A stretch of DNA of 64,000 bases from an uncultured Acidobacteriota bacterium (GTDB lineage: Bacteria > Acidobacteriota > JAAYUB01). Location of the stretch: the NCBI GenBank assembly GCA_937925645.1, contig CALAMB010000189.1:62001-126000 (forward strand), written 5' to 3'. This document shows positions 41,431 to 50,262 of the stretch, in pieces. The stretch's first letter is position 1. Each line of letters starts with the position of its first letter. The position numbers and the translations under genes were made by a program. The notes beneath the pieces are model-generated. The model was not told the DNA's origin. It saw nothing but the letters and a program-made list of their open reading frames with translations, and made no database searches.

Positions 41431-41476
41431 ATATCAGAAAGAAACCTTGCCATTTCCAGTTCCGTTCTGATATAAA
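41431..41476 (+). promoter_or_regulatory. Promoter flanked by a 9-bp inverted repeat
   Basis: TTGCCA (41447-41452), an 18-base spacer and TATAAA (41471-41476) form a promoter candidate for the retropepsin-like gene. ATATCAGAA (41431-41439) and its exact complement TTCTGATAT (41465-41473) bracket it, the second arm overlapping the -10 box. No T-run follows, so it is more likely an operator dyad than a terminator. Confidence 0.5.
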
Positions 41477-41625
41477 AAAAGCAACATGCGGATGCACTTT
41501 TTCGCCAGAACGGAAACTCAGTCTCACAATCGAGGATCACGGGAGACCATGCGGTCTCTATCGCCCGATCCAGCCCACTGACCATCAAACGCCTGCCCCG
41601 GGGGGCGTCGGATAAGGAGTTGATG

Positions 41626-43434
41626 ATGAAACGAACGGTGTTCTTCGTTTGGCTATTGTCGGTCAGCCTGCTCAGCACCGGCCTGGCGATCACGCCCCAG
41701 GAGCTGATCCAGAAAAACAGGCAGGCTTTGTCGTCAAACCAGGAGTCCCTTTTCAATCTGTCCACCATCCGAATGGTGGGGCAGATCGAAAAATACGGAC
41801 TGCAGGGTAACGTCGGCATCTTTGTCGCGCTTCCTGAGCGATTCTCCATGGTCCACGAGTTTTCTCTTTTCTCTGAAAAATGGGTTGCCAGAGACAAGGA
41901 AGCCGAAATACTGGATATGACCGGATGGCGCCGCGCCGCCGCCAGGGGCGATCTGTTCCATTTGCGCGCCCTTCAGTTCATTCTCGGTCTTCAATATCTG
42001 AATCCCGACATGGCTCCGCCCACCGACATCCGCGAGGCGGACGGAGAAGTGAGTGCGACGCTGCTCACAACCGAAGGAGTCCCGATTCGAGTGGTTTACG
42101 ATGCCGCCAACTTTCTCCTCCGCAGCTTCGCCTTCACCGGGGCGGACGGACTGGGTGTGGTCATGCGGATTGAATCATACCGCCAGTGGGACGGCGTGCA
42201 ACTACCCGGCCGACTGCGCGAGGAATCGCTCAATCCGGCGACCTATACGTTCACCCAGTGCGAAGTCAATCGGGGCGTTGACGGCTCATTCTTCAACATC
42301 CCGCTCTCGCCGGCTGACAGCAACCTTCCCGATCGGGGCTCGGTCCGACTTCCCGTTCAGCGATATTTTGGCCTGCCGCTGATCAAGTGCTGGATCGGCA
42401 ACTCGCCGGCGCTCACGTTTCTGATCGACACCGCCCTGCCTTTCTCGATCATCGACCGCAGCATTGCCTCCCAACTGGGCTTCACACCCCAGGGCCGCCG
42501 CACGGCCGCTACCCGGTATCCGCTCGGCGACATGGCGTTTCTGCGACTGCCCGCCGTGTTATTGCGCGAGGTGGAGTACCGGAATAAACTGTTCCTGGCT
42601 GCCAACATGATTCCCGCCAGCACCAACATCCAGCTGCCGGTCCACGGCATTCTCGGGGCCGACTTCTTCCATCAGAATGTCGTCAACCTGGACATGGCAA
42701 CGGAAACGTTCCGCATCAGCTCCGCCCGCGGCTTTTCCCCGGAGCAACAATGGGCGCGTGTGCCGCTGCTCACCTCCGGCGGCACGTTGGCCATGATCGC
42801 CACGCTCAACGGGGTGGAAACAGCGATGGAGCTGGCCACATCCTACAGTGAGTCTGTGGGCTTCAGCGCCAGCAGCGAGCTCGCGCGCGGACTCATCCGC
42901 CGCCAGGGTCCCTCGGCCGCGGGTTTTTCTGTGGGCTTGGGCTTCGGCTTACCCGAGACGATCGTACCCCTGGGTTCCCTCAGCCTGGGTGGCTTGTCCG
43001 TCGGCAATCCCCTGGCTCACTTGATTGAGTTTTCTGAGGATTTTCCGAGCGGCCGTCGTCAGGCCGGCTGGTTGGGTAGCGGTCTGTTGCGTCGTTTCTC
43101 CGTTCATCTCGATATTCCGGGTCAGATGGCTTATCTTGAACCCACCGCCGCCCTTCGCGAGACGGACACCTTCAACGCCGCCGGTTTGTACCCTGTAAAA
43201 TCGGGCGGCAAGCTGGTGGTGCAACGAGTGGTGGCGGGGTTGCCGGCGGCCAACGCCGGGATCGAACCCGGTGATGTCATCACCCAGTTGATGGGATATC
43301 CCGGCGAGCAGATCCTGTTCGACCGGGTGTACGGTTTTCTGAATGTCCCGCCGGGTCAGAGCATCGCGCTTCAGATCCAGAAAGGCGACGGAACCGTGCT
43401 GGACCTGCAGCTCCGGAACGAGAGCGCTTTCTAG
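41626..43434 (+). CDS. Secreted retropepsin-like aspartyl protease with PDZ domain
   Basis: A 602-residue protein. After a signal peptide (VFFVWLLSVSLLSTGLA) comes a LolA-like domain of about 220 residues. A retropepsin-like double repeat follows: FLIDTALPFSIID (DTG-like site written DTA) with HGILGADFFHQNVVNLD downstream, and a second weaker lobe. The C-terminus is a PDZ domain (about 525-600): LVVQRVVAGLPAANAGIEPGDVI. The second repeat lacks a clear DTG, so activity is uncertain. AAGGAG six bases before the ATG at 41626 sets the start; TTG and ATG codons just upstream are too close to it. The stop TAG is within CTAG shared with the deoB stop. Confidence 0.8.
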   Translation: MKRTVFFVWLLSVSLLSTGLAITPQELIQKNRQALSSNQESLFNLSTIRMVGQIEKYGLQGNVGIFVALPERFSMVHEFSLFSEKWVARDKEAEILDMTGWRRAAARGDLFHLRALQFILGLQYLNPDMAPPTDIREADGEVSATLLTTEGVPIRVVYDAANFLLRSFAFTGADGLGVVMRIESYRQWDGVQLPGRLREESLNPATYTFTQCEVNRGVDGSFFNIPLSPADSNLPDRGSVRLPVQRYFGLPLIKCWIGNSPALTFLIDTALPFSIIDRSIASQLGFTPQGRRTAATRYPLGDMAFLRLPAVLLREVEYRNKLFLAANMIPASTNIQLPVHGILGADFFHQNVVNLDMATETFRISSARGFSPEQQWARVPLLTSGGTLAMIATLNGVETAMELATSYSESVGFSASSELARGLIRRQGPSAAGFSVGLGFGLPETIVPLGSLSLGGLSVGNPLAHLIEFSEDFPSGRRQAGWLGSGLLRRFSVHLDIPGQMAYLEPTAALRETDTFNAAGLYPVKSGGKLVVQRVVAGLPAANAGIEPGDVITQLMGYPGEQILFDRVYGFLNVPPGQSIALQIQKGDGTVLDLQLRNESAF

Positions 43435-44609
43435 CCCCGGTCCGGCCCAAACGCACTCAGGAAGCTATTTCCCACCGGCAAAACCAAACCGAAATTTTCG
43501 GCGATGGTTTGCCCCACGTCAGCCAGGCTGGTGCGCGTGCCGAGATCCGCGCCGCCCGGCAATCCGGGCGTCCACCCCAGCAAGGGCACGTACTCCCGGC
43601 TGTGGTCCGTGGAAACGGTGGTCGGATCGCAGCCATGATCCGCCGTGATCAACAGACAGTCGCCAGGGCCCATGGCCGCCATCCAAGACGGCACGGCTTG
43701 ATCAAGCTCCTGCAGCGCGGCGGCATAACCGGCAGCGTCGTTCCGGTGGCCGAACAGCATGTCGAAATCCACCAGATTGGTGAAGATGACTGATCCGCGA
43801 CCCGATGCGATCATCTCGCGGGTGACCCGGATTCCGTCGGCGTTGGTCTTTGTCTTGATTTCCTCTCCCGTATGACGCCAGGCGAAGATCGATGCGATCT
43901 TGCCGATGGAGACAAGCTCCCGCCCTGCCATCGACAGTTCGCTCAACAGGTTGGGTTCGGGCGGGGGCAATGCAAAATCCTTACGGTTCACGGTCCGGGT
44001 GAATACCCCGTGTTCGCCGATAAACGGGCGGGCGATCACCCGTGCGACACCGTGCGGTCCTTGAAGCAGTTCCCGTGCCGTCCGGCACATGCCGTACAAC
44101 TGGTCCGGCGGGATGACGGCCTCGTGGGCCGCCAATTGAAACACGCTGTCGGCTGACGTGTATAGAATCGGGTATCCGGTGCGGACATGCTCGTCGCCCA
44201 ATTTCTGGATAATCTCGGTCCCCGAGGCCGGGTAGTTGCCCAACACCAGCCGGCCGATCCGGTCTTCAAACGCGCCGACAATTTCCGGCGGAAATCCTTT
44301 GGGATAAGTGGGAAAGGGCTGTTCCGTCAAAATGCCGGCCATCTCCCAATGGCCCACGGTTGTGTCTTTGCCTTGCGAGGCGGTGGCCATCTTGCCGTGG
44401 AGCGCGGCGGCATCGGCCCGGTGGGGGTGGCCTGGAAGCGACGCGATGTTGCCCAAACCCAGACGGTGCAGGGTCGGCAGGTACACGCCGGTGGCCGCCA
44501 AAGTATGGCCGATGGTGTCCGAGCCGGCATCGCCCCACTGGTCGGCATCGGGCATCGCCCCGATGCCCGCAGAATCGGCCACGATCAGAATGATGCGATG
44601 AAATCTCAT
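43431..44609 (-). CDS. deoB: Phosphopentomutase
   Basis: An alkaline-phosphatase-superfamily mutase interconverting (deoxy)ribose-1- and -5-phosphate in nucleoside salvage. A 392-residue protein. The metal and nucleophile motifs are IILIVADSAGIGAMPDA, GSDTIGHTL (Thr nucleophile region), GKDTTVGHWEMAG, NLVDFDMLFGHRND and LLITADHGCDPTT, with DHSREYVPLL at the end. The frame is open upstream, but the ATG at 44609 starts the family's conserved N-terminus and overlaps the preceding gene's stop as ATGA. Its own stop codon overlaps that of the convergent protease gene. Confidence 0.96.
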   Translation of the reverse strand: MRFHRIILIVADSAGIGAMPDADQWGDAGSDTIGHTLAATGVYLPTLHRLGLGNIASLPGHPHRADAAALHGKMATASQGKDTTVGHWEMAGILTEQPFPTYPKGFPPEIVGAFEDRIGRLVLGNYPASGTEIIQKLGDEHVRTGYPILYTSADSVFQLAAHEAVIPPDQLYGMCRTARELLQGPHGVARVIARPFIGEHGVFTRTVNRKDFALPPPEPNLLSELSMAGRELVSIGKIASIFAWRHTGEEIKTKTNADGIRVTREMIASGRGSVIFTNLVDFDMLFGHRNDAAGYAAALQELDQAVPSWMAAMGPGDCLLITADHGCDPTTVSTDHSREYVPLLGWTPGLPGGADLGTRTSLADVGQTIAENFGLVLPVGNSFLSAFGPDRG

Positions 44610-46021
44610 GGATGCTCGCCTGTGATGCGCCGGATTGCGCCCCGGTGACTCGCAGCCAGCCGCGCGAGCCGTTTCGGATCGAGCGTTAACAGCCGCCGGT
44701 CTTTCATCAGCCACTTTCCGGCGACCATGGTTCCGGTAACCGCTTCGCCGTGTGCGACGTACACCAAGTGGGAGTAGATATTGTGGACCGGCTGATACAC
44801 CGGCCCACTGAGGTCGAGGACGATCAGGTCCGCCTGTTTCCCGGACTCCAGCGAGCCGATCTGCTTGTTTGCGCCGATCGCCGCCGCCCCGTCGATCGTG
44901 GCCATCCGGACCACGTCCCGTGCCGGCATGACCTCCGGATCGTTCTCCCGGAACTTGTGAATCTTCGCCGTCAGATCCATGGCATCGAAGAGATCCAGCC
45001 GGTTGTTACTGGCGGCGCCGTCGGTGCCGAGACCGACGGGAATGCCGCGCCGGCGGATTTCGACGACCGGCGCGATACCGGACGCCAGCTTCATGTTGCT
45101 GTCGGGATTATGCGCCACCGCCGTCCCGCTGTGTTGCAGGAGATCCAAATCCGCCGGTGTCAGTTGAACACAATGGGCGGCCAGGCTGCCTCGCCCGAGC
45201 AGTCCTATCTGCGCGGCATGTTCCACGGGGCTCGCGCCATAGCGCTTCCGGATGTCGGCGACCTCGTTGACGCTCTCCGAGAGATGGAACGTCAGGGGCG
45301 ACTTCATACGCGCGGCCAGCTCGCGGGCCTGCCGCAGCGTTTCCGGGGAACAGGTGTAGCAGGAATGGGGTGCGGGAATCACCTTGACCAGCGGATCAGC
45401 CTGCCAGCGGCGCATCGTCGCCTCGGCGTACTGGAGCGCCTCGGCCGGCGTGGCGAAATCGGGTGCCTTGAAATCGATGATGGTCTGGCCCAGCCAGCCG
45501 CGCATGCCGGCTTCGCGAACCGCCCGGGCGACGTCATCCTCAAAATAGTACATGTCAACGACCGTCGTCGTCCCCCGGCTGATCATCTCGGCACAGCCGA
45601 GCAGGCTCGCCTCGTACACAAAACGGGCATTGACCAGCTCGGCCTCGAGCGGAAAGATGTACCGGCGCAGCCATGCCATCAACTCCAGATCATCGGCCAC
45701 CCCCCGCATGGGATTCATGGCGATATGCGCGTGCAGGTTGACCAGCCCGGGCAGAATCCACCGGTCGCCCAGCTGTTCTGTCCGGCGGGCCCTTACCCGC
45801 CCCCGGATTGTTTCCGGAGCTCCCACGGCCACGATGGCGCCGCCCCGGATCGCAATCGCGCCAGGTTCCCAGATCGCCAGGTCGCCATCCATGGTCACCA
45901 CATGGTCGGCGACGATCAGGAGGTCGATCGGCGTCCGGGCAGCGGCCCGCATACCGGGTACACTCGTCGCCAGGCAAGCGCCGATGATCAGAATAGCCCA
46001 TAAACAAGGTCGAAGTTTCAT
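44606..46021 (-). CDS. Exported amidohydrolase resembling MTA/SAH deaminase
   Basis: A 471-residue metal-dependent hydrolase of the TrzN/MtaD type. Zinc ligands are visible in LVNLHAHIAMNPMRG (HxH), FHLSES (His and the catalytic Glu nearby), AAHCVQL and GLGTDGAASNN (Asp). These match 5'-methylthioadenosine/S-adenosylhomocysteine deaminases. Unlike the cytosolic norm it has a signal peptide (LRPCLWAILIIGACLAT). GGAG eight bases before the ATG at 46021 fixes the start. It is translationally coupled to deoB, so a nucleoside-salvage role, possibly acting on periplasmic nucleosides, is a fair inference. Substrate not proven. Confidence 0.85.
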   Translation of the reverse strand: MKLRPCLWAILIIGACLATSVPGMRAAARTPIDLLIVADHVVTMDGDLAIWEPGAIAIRGGAIVAVGAPETIRGRVRARRTEQLGDRWILPGLVNLHAHIAMNPMRGVADDLELMAWLRRYIFPLEAELVNARFVYEASLLGCAEMISRGTTTVVDMYYFEDDVARAVREAGMRGWLGQTIIDFKAPDFATPAEALQYAEATMRRWQADPLVKVIPAPHSCYTCSPETLRQARELAARMKSPLTFHLSESVNEVADIRKRYGASPVEHAAQIGLLGRGSLAAHCVQLTPADLDLLQHSGTAVAHNPDSNMKLASGIAPVVEIRRRGIPVGLGTDGAASNNRLDLFDAMDLTAKIHKFRENDPEVMPARDVVRMATIDGAAAIGANKQIGSLESGKQADLIVLDLSGPVYQPVHNIYSHLVYVAHGEAVTGTMVAGKWLMKDRRLLTLDPKRLARLAASHRGAIRRITGEHP

Positions 46022-46164
46022 TGGGTGCGCTCCCATTCTGCGGAAACTTGCCGATGCGGCATCCCTATTGTATCCCTAATGCTTCGTCCCGTCGCCCCCG
46101 TTCAAAAAATTTCCAATTCGGCCGGAGGTTATGCTACATTGGGGTCCGGTGAAGGGGTGCGCTG
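46022..46164. other. Divergent intergenic region
   Basis: Region between the exported deaminase and the DnaJ-TPR gene. Promoters for both are expected here; no clear hexamer pair was picked out. Confidence 0.35.
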
Positions 46165-47679
46165 ATGAAAGACCGCAAGGCTGTCCTGGCGGCGAAAATC
46201 CTTGAAGTCATCCAAAAGGCGACGGCAAAAACCGCCGACGTGCGGATCATTTTCAGTCACAAGGATTCCTGGAAGAGCATTGACATCAGCGGCGAGGACA
46301 TTCTTCACATCGACAGCACCGAGATCACCGAAAAGTATGGCGCCCTGCTGTTGATGAATAAGCTGATCGCCCCGTCTGACCTCAAGAAGGCCACCGCGAG
46401 TGATTCCAAACCCTGGCAGGTGGACGACGCGCTCATCGCCTCACTCAAGCTGGATGCCAGCCAGGTGCGCAAGATTTTTTCTCTTCAGCTTTCCCGGCTG
46501 ATTCACACCCTGCTGGACTGGCCAACGCTCAGTTTCAAAATCAGCACCCGCGATTCCGGCCACCGCCCGGCCAGCAAAAAACCGTTGCCGCTCAGCGAGC
46601 TGAAACTGCACCTGCTCCGGCTCGCTCCGCCGGAAGAGCAGATCCGTGAAATCCGGGAGAAGAAAGACCGACTGTTCCTTTTGGATTCGAGCAAACTGGC
46701 GGTTCTTCGCCATCTGCCGCTGAACGCCCGGGAAGGCAATTTGCTGAGCCGCATCAAGGGTCGGCTGACCCCCGAAGCCATCGCCCGGGAAGGACAACTG
46801 CCTCCCGAACAGGTGTTTGAGCTGGTCGCCATTTTCCGAGCCCTGGGCTTCATCGAGGAGGACGGCCACCTGCCGGCGATCCCTCCGGCACCCGAACCAG
46901 CCGCCCCGACGGCCGAGCCGAAGGTTACCGATAACGATATCTCGGCCATCCTGAAGGAAATTCGCGATTACCGCGAAGAGTTGGACAACAAGGACTACTA
47001 TGAGGTCTTCGGCATGACGCGGGATGATTTCTCCGCCTCGCGCCTCAAAACCAACTATTACGCCCTCGCTAAAAAATACCATCCGGACAAGTTTCGGAAA
47101 TACGGTTCCGAAGAGATCAACCGCCTCATGGAAGATGTGCTCAACCTGTTCAATACCGCGTACGACGTCCTCAAGGATCCGCAGCGCAAGCAGAATTACG
47201 ACACCGAATGCAACACGTCCGAGCTGAAGCCAACCGTTGCCTCCATGGCCAAGGCCGGACCCCGCCCGCAGGAGATGGACCAGATCGCGCTTGATAATTT
47301 TCAACAGGGCCGGAACTTGATCCAGTTGCAGAAGTACGCGGAAGCCATATCATTCCTGCGACGCTCGGTTCAGATCAAACCGGAGAACGCCGAGTACAAC
47401 GCCTACCTGGGATACGCGATGTCGAAGGTGCCCCAGTTCCGCAAAGAGGCGGAAAAGCATTTCCTCCGCTCAATCGAGATCAATCCGATGAGCGTCAACA
47501 CCTATCTCCATCTCGGCCGGCTCTATAAAGACGCCCACCTGGCCAACAAGGCACTGGCCGTCTTCCAAGAGGCCCTGCGATGGGACCCCGAGAACAAAGT
47601 GGCCCTGCAGGAAATCGACGAGATATCCGGTGTGCGCAAGTCCCGGGGCGGCCTGTTCGGCGGACTGTTCAAGAAGTAG
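46165..47679 (+). CDS. DnaJ-domain and TPR protein
   Basis: A 504-residue cytosolic protein. The N-terminal about 230 residues include segments like GALLLMNKLIAPSDLKKAT and LLSRIKGRLTPEAIAREGQL that recall DUF4388/PATAN-type regulatory domains. A J domain follows (about 275-350): DYYEVFGMTRDDF, then YHPDKFRK with the intact HPD that activates Hsp70. Three TPR units at about 375-480 complete it (ALDNFQQGRNLIQLQKYAEA; YNAYLGYAMSKVPQFRKEAE). It ends GGLFGGLFKK. GGGG precedes the ATG. It probably recruits DnaK to a specific client; a signalling link is suggested only by the downstream response regulator. Confidence 0.87.
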   Translation: MKDRKAVLAAKILEVIQKATAKTADVRIIFSHKDSWKSIDISGEDILHIDSTEITEKYGALLLMNKLIAPSDLKKATASDSKPWQVDDALIASLKLDASQVRKIFSLQLSRLIHTLLDWPTLSFKISTRDSGHRPASKKPLPLSELKLHLLRLAPPEEQIREIREKKDRLFLLDSSKLAVLRHLPLNAREGNLLSRIKGRLTPEAIAREGQLPPEQVFELVAIFRALGFIEEDGHLPAIPPAPEPAAPTAEPKVTDNDISAILKEIRDYREELDNKDYYEVFGMTRDDFSASRLKTNYYALAKKYHPDKFRKYGSEEINRLMEDVLNLFNTAYDVLKDPQRKQNYDTECNTSELKPTVASMAKAGPRPQEMDQIALDNFQQGRNLIQLQKYAEAISFLRRSVQIKPENAEYNAYLGYAMSKVPQFRKEAEKHFLRSIEINPMSVNTYLHLGRLYKDAHLANKALAVFQEALRWDPENKVALQEIDEISGVRKSRGGLFGGLFKK

Positions 47680-47968
47680 TTGCCGCGAAGGTCATATTCC
47701 GAACAAACAATCATGACAACCGCGTTCCGGACCATGCAGCGGGCTGGGCTGCGGCACGGTCGCTCGCCGCGTCACGACGTCGTCTTGTGTTGCCGGATCC
47801 TTGCGCGGTCTGCAGTTCCGGGTCATGCTCCGTCATTCAGACATATGAAAAAATGTTGACGAAATTTAAAAAAATCTTTTTCTCTCCTCCATTTTTTTCT
47901 TGAACTGCAAGGGTTTTTGATCTATTTATGAAGCCGTCAAGGGGGAAAACCCTTATCAGACGGGCACT
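47680..47968. promoter_or_regulatory. AT-rich leader of the OmpR-type regulator gene
   Basis: A 289-base region. The last about 130 bases are strikingly AT-rich for this genome. A possible promoter is TTGAAC (47900-47905), 17 bases, TATTTA (47923-47928); the -10 is weak. A small hairpin AAGGG/CCCTT lies around 47939-47954. No gene was found in the first part. Confidence 0.35.
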
Positions 47969-48697
47969 ATGACAGAAAAGCCATTGAAGATCCTGATTGT
48001 TGACGATGAACCCGAGGTCACCCGCTCCATTGCCGCCTATCTCGAGCGAATCGGCTATGAGCCGCGCGAGTTGAATGATCCCGAACCGTTCACTGACACC
48101 TTCCTTGACTTCAAACCTGATTTGGTCATCCTGGACATCATCATGCCGAAGGTGGATGGCGTCGAGCTGTGCCGATCCATACGCCGGCTGCCGCTGTACT
48201 GTCCCATAATCATGCTCACGTCAAAGAGCGATGTCGTTGACAAGATTGTCGGATTGGAAGTCGGCGCTGACGACTACGTTCCCAAACCGTTCAGCCTGCG
48301 TGAACTTGAAGCCAGGATCAAGGCCGTTCTCCGGCGGCAGATTCTTCAAGCCAAAGCGCTGGACAGTGCCGCCGCCGCCAACTTGCTGCAGCACGGTAAC
48401 ATCACGATGGATCTGAAGAACCGGATCCTGAAGATCGGCAAAAAGAAAATTGAGCTCACGCCGAAAGAGTTTGAGCTGATGCGCCTTTTTCTTTCAAACC
48501 CCGGCCGCGCGTTCAGTCGGGAGGAGTTGCTGGAAAAAGTGTGGGGAAATACCTATCGCGGATATCACCGGACGATCGATTCCCATATCAACCGGCTGCG
48601 CGCCAAGGTCGAATCAAATCCCGACCACCCGGAGATTGTCGTAACCGTCTGGGGTGTCGGCTACAAGTTTAACGAAGATTATCAACCCAAAACCTAA
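47969..48697 (+). CDS. OmpR/PhoB-family response regulator
   Basis: A 242-residue regulator. Receiver domain: IVDDEPEVT, phosphoacceptor Asp in LVILDIIMPKVDG, the Thr of MLTSK and the Lys of YVPKPF. A linker of about 25 residues precedes the winged helix, with LTPKEFELMRLFLSNPGRAF, EELLEKVWGN and the recognition helix TIDSHINRLRAKVES. No kinase gene is adjacent, so it is an orphan in this window. HU follows after 15 bases with its own strong ribosome site and probably shares the transcript, an arrangement that would tie nucleoid protein level to this regulator's promoter. Confidence 0.93.
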   Translation: MTEKPLKILIVDDEPEVTRSIAAYLERIGYEPRELNDPEPFTDTFLDFKPDLVILDIIMPKVDGVELCRSIRRLPLYCPIIMLTSKSDVVDKIVGLEVGADDYVPKPFSLRELEARIKAVLRRQILQAKALDSAAAANLLQHGNITMDLKNRILKIGKKKIELTPKEFELMRLFLSNPGRAFSREELLEKVWGNTYRGYHRTIDSHINRLRAKVESNPDHPEIVVTVWGVGYKFNEDYQPKT

Positions 48698-48712
48698 CCT
48701 TCAGGAGGCACT

Positions 48713-48982
48713 ATGAACAAAGCAGATCTGATCAAGAAGATGGCGAACGACGCGGAGATTTCCCAGACCCAGGCGGGCCGAGCGTTCAACGCAGTCATCG
48801 ACGGCATCGCCAACGAGCTCTCCAAGAGCCGCCGGGTCACCATCGTCGGTTTCGGCACCTTCTCCGTCACCCGCCGCAAAGCCCGCATCGGCCGCAACCC
48901 CAAGACCGGTGCGCCCCTGAAAATCGCCGCCCGCAAGGTCCCGAAGTTCACCCCGGGCAAGGCGCTGAAAGATCGCTTCTAG
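48713..48982 (+). CDS. hup: HU family DNA-binding protein
   Basis: An 89-residue HU/IHF-type histone-like protein. Signatures are MNKADLIKKMANDAEISQTQ, the signature GFGTFSVTRRKARIGRNPKTG and a terminal FTPGKALKDRF. It binds and bends DNA as a dimer. CAGGAGG precedes the ATG. A strong terminator follows 26 bases after its stop. Position next to dnaN and the origin is common for nothing in particular, but HU does assist origin opening. Confidence 0.96.
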   Translation: MNKADLIKKMANDAEISQTQAGRAFNAVIDGIANELSKSRRVTIVGFGTFSVTRRKARIGRNPKTGAPLKIAARKVPKFTPGKALKDRF

Positions 48983-49008
48983 TTTTATCCAAAACAGAAA
49001 ACAACAGA

Positions 49009-49037
49009 GGTCGGGCGCAAGCGCCCGACCTTTTTTT
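49009..49037 (+). terminator. Strong intrinsic terminator after HU
   Basis: The stem GGTCGGGCG (49009-49017) with CGCCCGACC (49022-49030), a CAAG loop, is followed by seven T. It lies between the convergent HU and dnaN genes. Confidence 0.92.
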
Positions 49038-49146
49038 CATCTTCGCAACAACGCCGAAGGTGCCGCCCTCGGCAGTTGAATCCGTAATTAATTGTTGTTG
49101 TCTGACCGAATGTTCCGCCGGTCCCGCGCCGCCGATGCGCCGTGTG

Positions 49147-50262
49147 TCAGATCGACATGGGCATGACGATGTATTTGTACACGTAATCGAGTTCCCCCGC
49201 CGGCCTAAACATGCCGGCGATGTTCTCATCCGTGAATTCAAAAGCGACCTGTGGTGTCTCCACCACGTTCAGAAACTCCAGGAGATACTGGGAATTGAAT
49301 CCCAACTCCACCGGGTCTCCCTGATATTCCACCTCGAGAACTTCTTCCGCCTCTCCCTTGTTGACGTCCTCGGAACGCAGGAGAATCCGCCCGTTTTCCA
49401 TCCGGAAAATAATTCGCTTTGAAACCTCGTCGGCGAGCACGTTGAGGCGATTGATGACGGCCCGCAATTCTCCGGTTTTCAATACAAAACGGTAATGCAG
49501 ACTGCGCGGGATAACCATCTCATAGTTTGGAAACTGCCCCGCCAGCAGTCGCGAGACCAGCAACCGATTCTCAATCCGGAAAAACAAGTTGTTTTCATTA
49601 TGAGCGAAATGCACCGTCAACTGCTCTTTCGACAACATCCGAGACAATTCCAAAACCGTCTTCTTCGGAATCAGGATCCGGATGTCGGTTTCCAGATTTT
49701 CCAGAACCTTCGGCGCCTCCACATAAGCCATCCGATGCCCGTCCGTGGAAACCATTTTCAAAAAATTATTGTTCATGAGCAGCAACAGACCGTTCAGAGC
49801 AAAGCGCGACTGCTCCTGGGTTGTCGAAAAGATGGTCATCTGAACCATCCGTCGCAGAATGTCGCCCGGAATGTCCAGAAAATCTCCCTGGAACACGGAG
49901 ATGATGGGAAACGTGTCGACCGGCAAACAGACCATCCGTGACTTGGACCGACCGTGACTGATGATGACTCGCTCTGAATCCTCACTGTAGATCTCGATCT
50001 CGGCCGATTCCGGCATAAACCGGATGATGTCGGTCAACTCCCGTGCCGGCATCGCCAGCGCGCCATCCTCCTCGACCATTGCGGGACAGTTGGATTTAAT
50101 GCTGACCGTCAGGTCGCTGCCGGCCAGTGTCAGACTCTGTGACTCCGCGTGTGGCTCTACAAGGACATGGGCCAAAATGGGCATTTTGGAGCTTTTTTCC
50201 ACGATGGGCGTGATATAGCCCAGTTCGGTCAGAATGTCCTGTCGCTTGACTTTGAATCTCAT
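49147..50262 (-). CDS. dnaN: DNA polymerase III beta subunit (sliding clamp)
   Basis: The ring-shaped processivity clamp. A 371-residue protein of three similar domains. Typical segments are AMPARELTDIIRFMP, TDGHRMAYVE at the end of domain 2, AGQFPNYEMVIP, and the C-terminal YVYKYIVMPMSI, close to the family's usual VMPMRL ending. AGGAG six bases before the ATG at 50262 chooses this over the TTG two codons earlier. It lies downstream of dnaA on the same strand across the likely origin, the classic dnaA-dnaN order; recF and gyrB do not follow. Confidence 0.96.
   Translation of the reverse strand: MRFKVKRQDILTELGYITPIVEKSSKMPILAHVLVEPHAESQSLTLAGSDLTVSIKSNCPAMVEEDGALAMPARELTDIIRFMPESAEIEIYSEDSERVIISHGRSKSRMVCLPVDTFPIISVFQGDFLDIPGDILRRMVQMTIFSTTQEQSRFALNGLLLLMNNNFLKMVSTDGHRMAYVEAPKVLENLETDIRILIPKKTVLELSRMLSKEQLTVHFAHNENNLFFRIENRLLVSRLLAGQFPNYEMVIPRSLHYRFVLKTGELRAVINRLNVLADEVSKRIIFRMENGRILLRSEDVNKGEAEEVLEVEYQGDPVELGFNSQYLLEFLNVVETPQVAFEFTDENIAGMFRPAGELDYVYKYIVMPMSI

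Noticed and set aside
44750..46003. A 417-codon open frame on the plus strand
   Set aside because: Antisense to the exported deaminase, which has full metal-site motifs and a good start.
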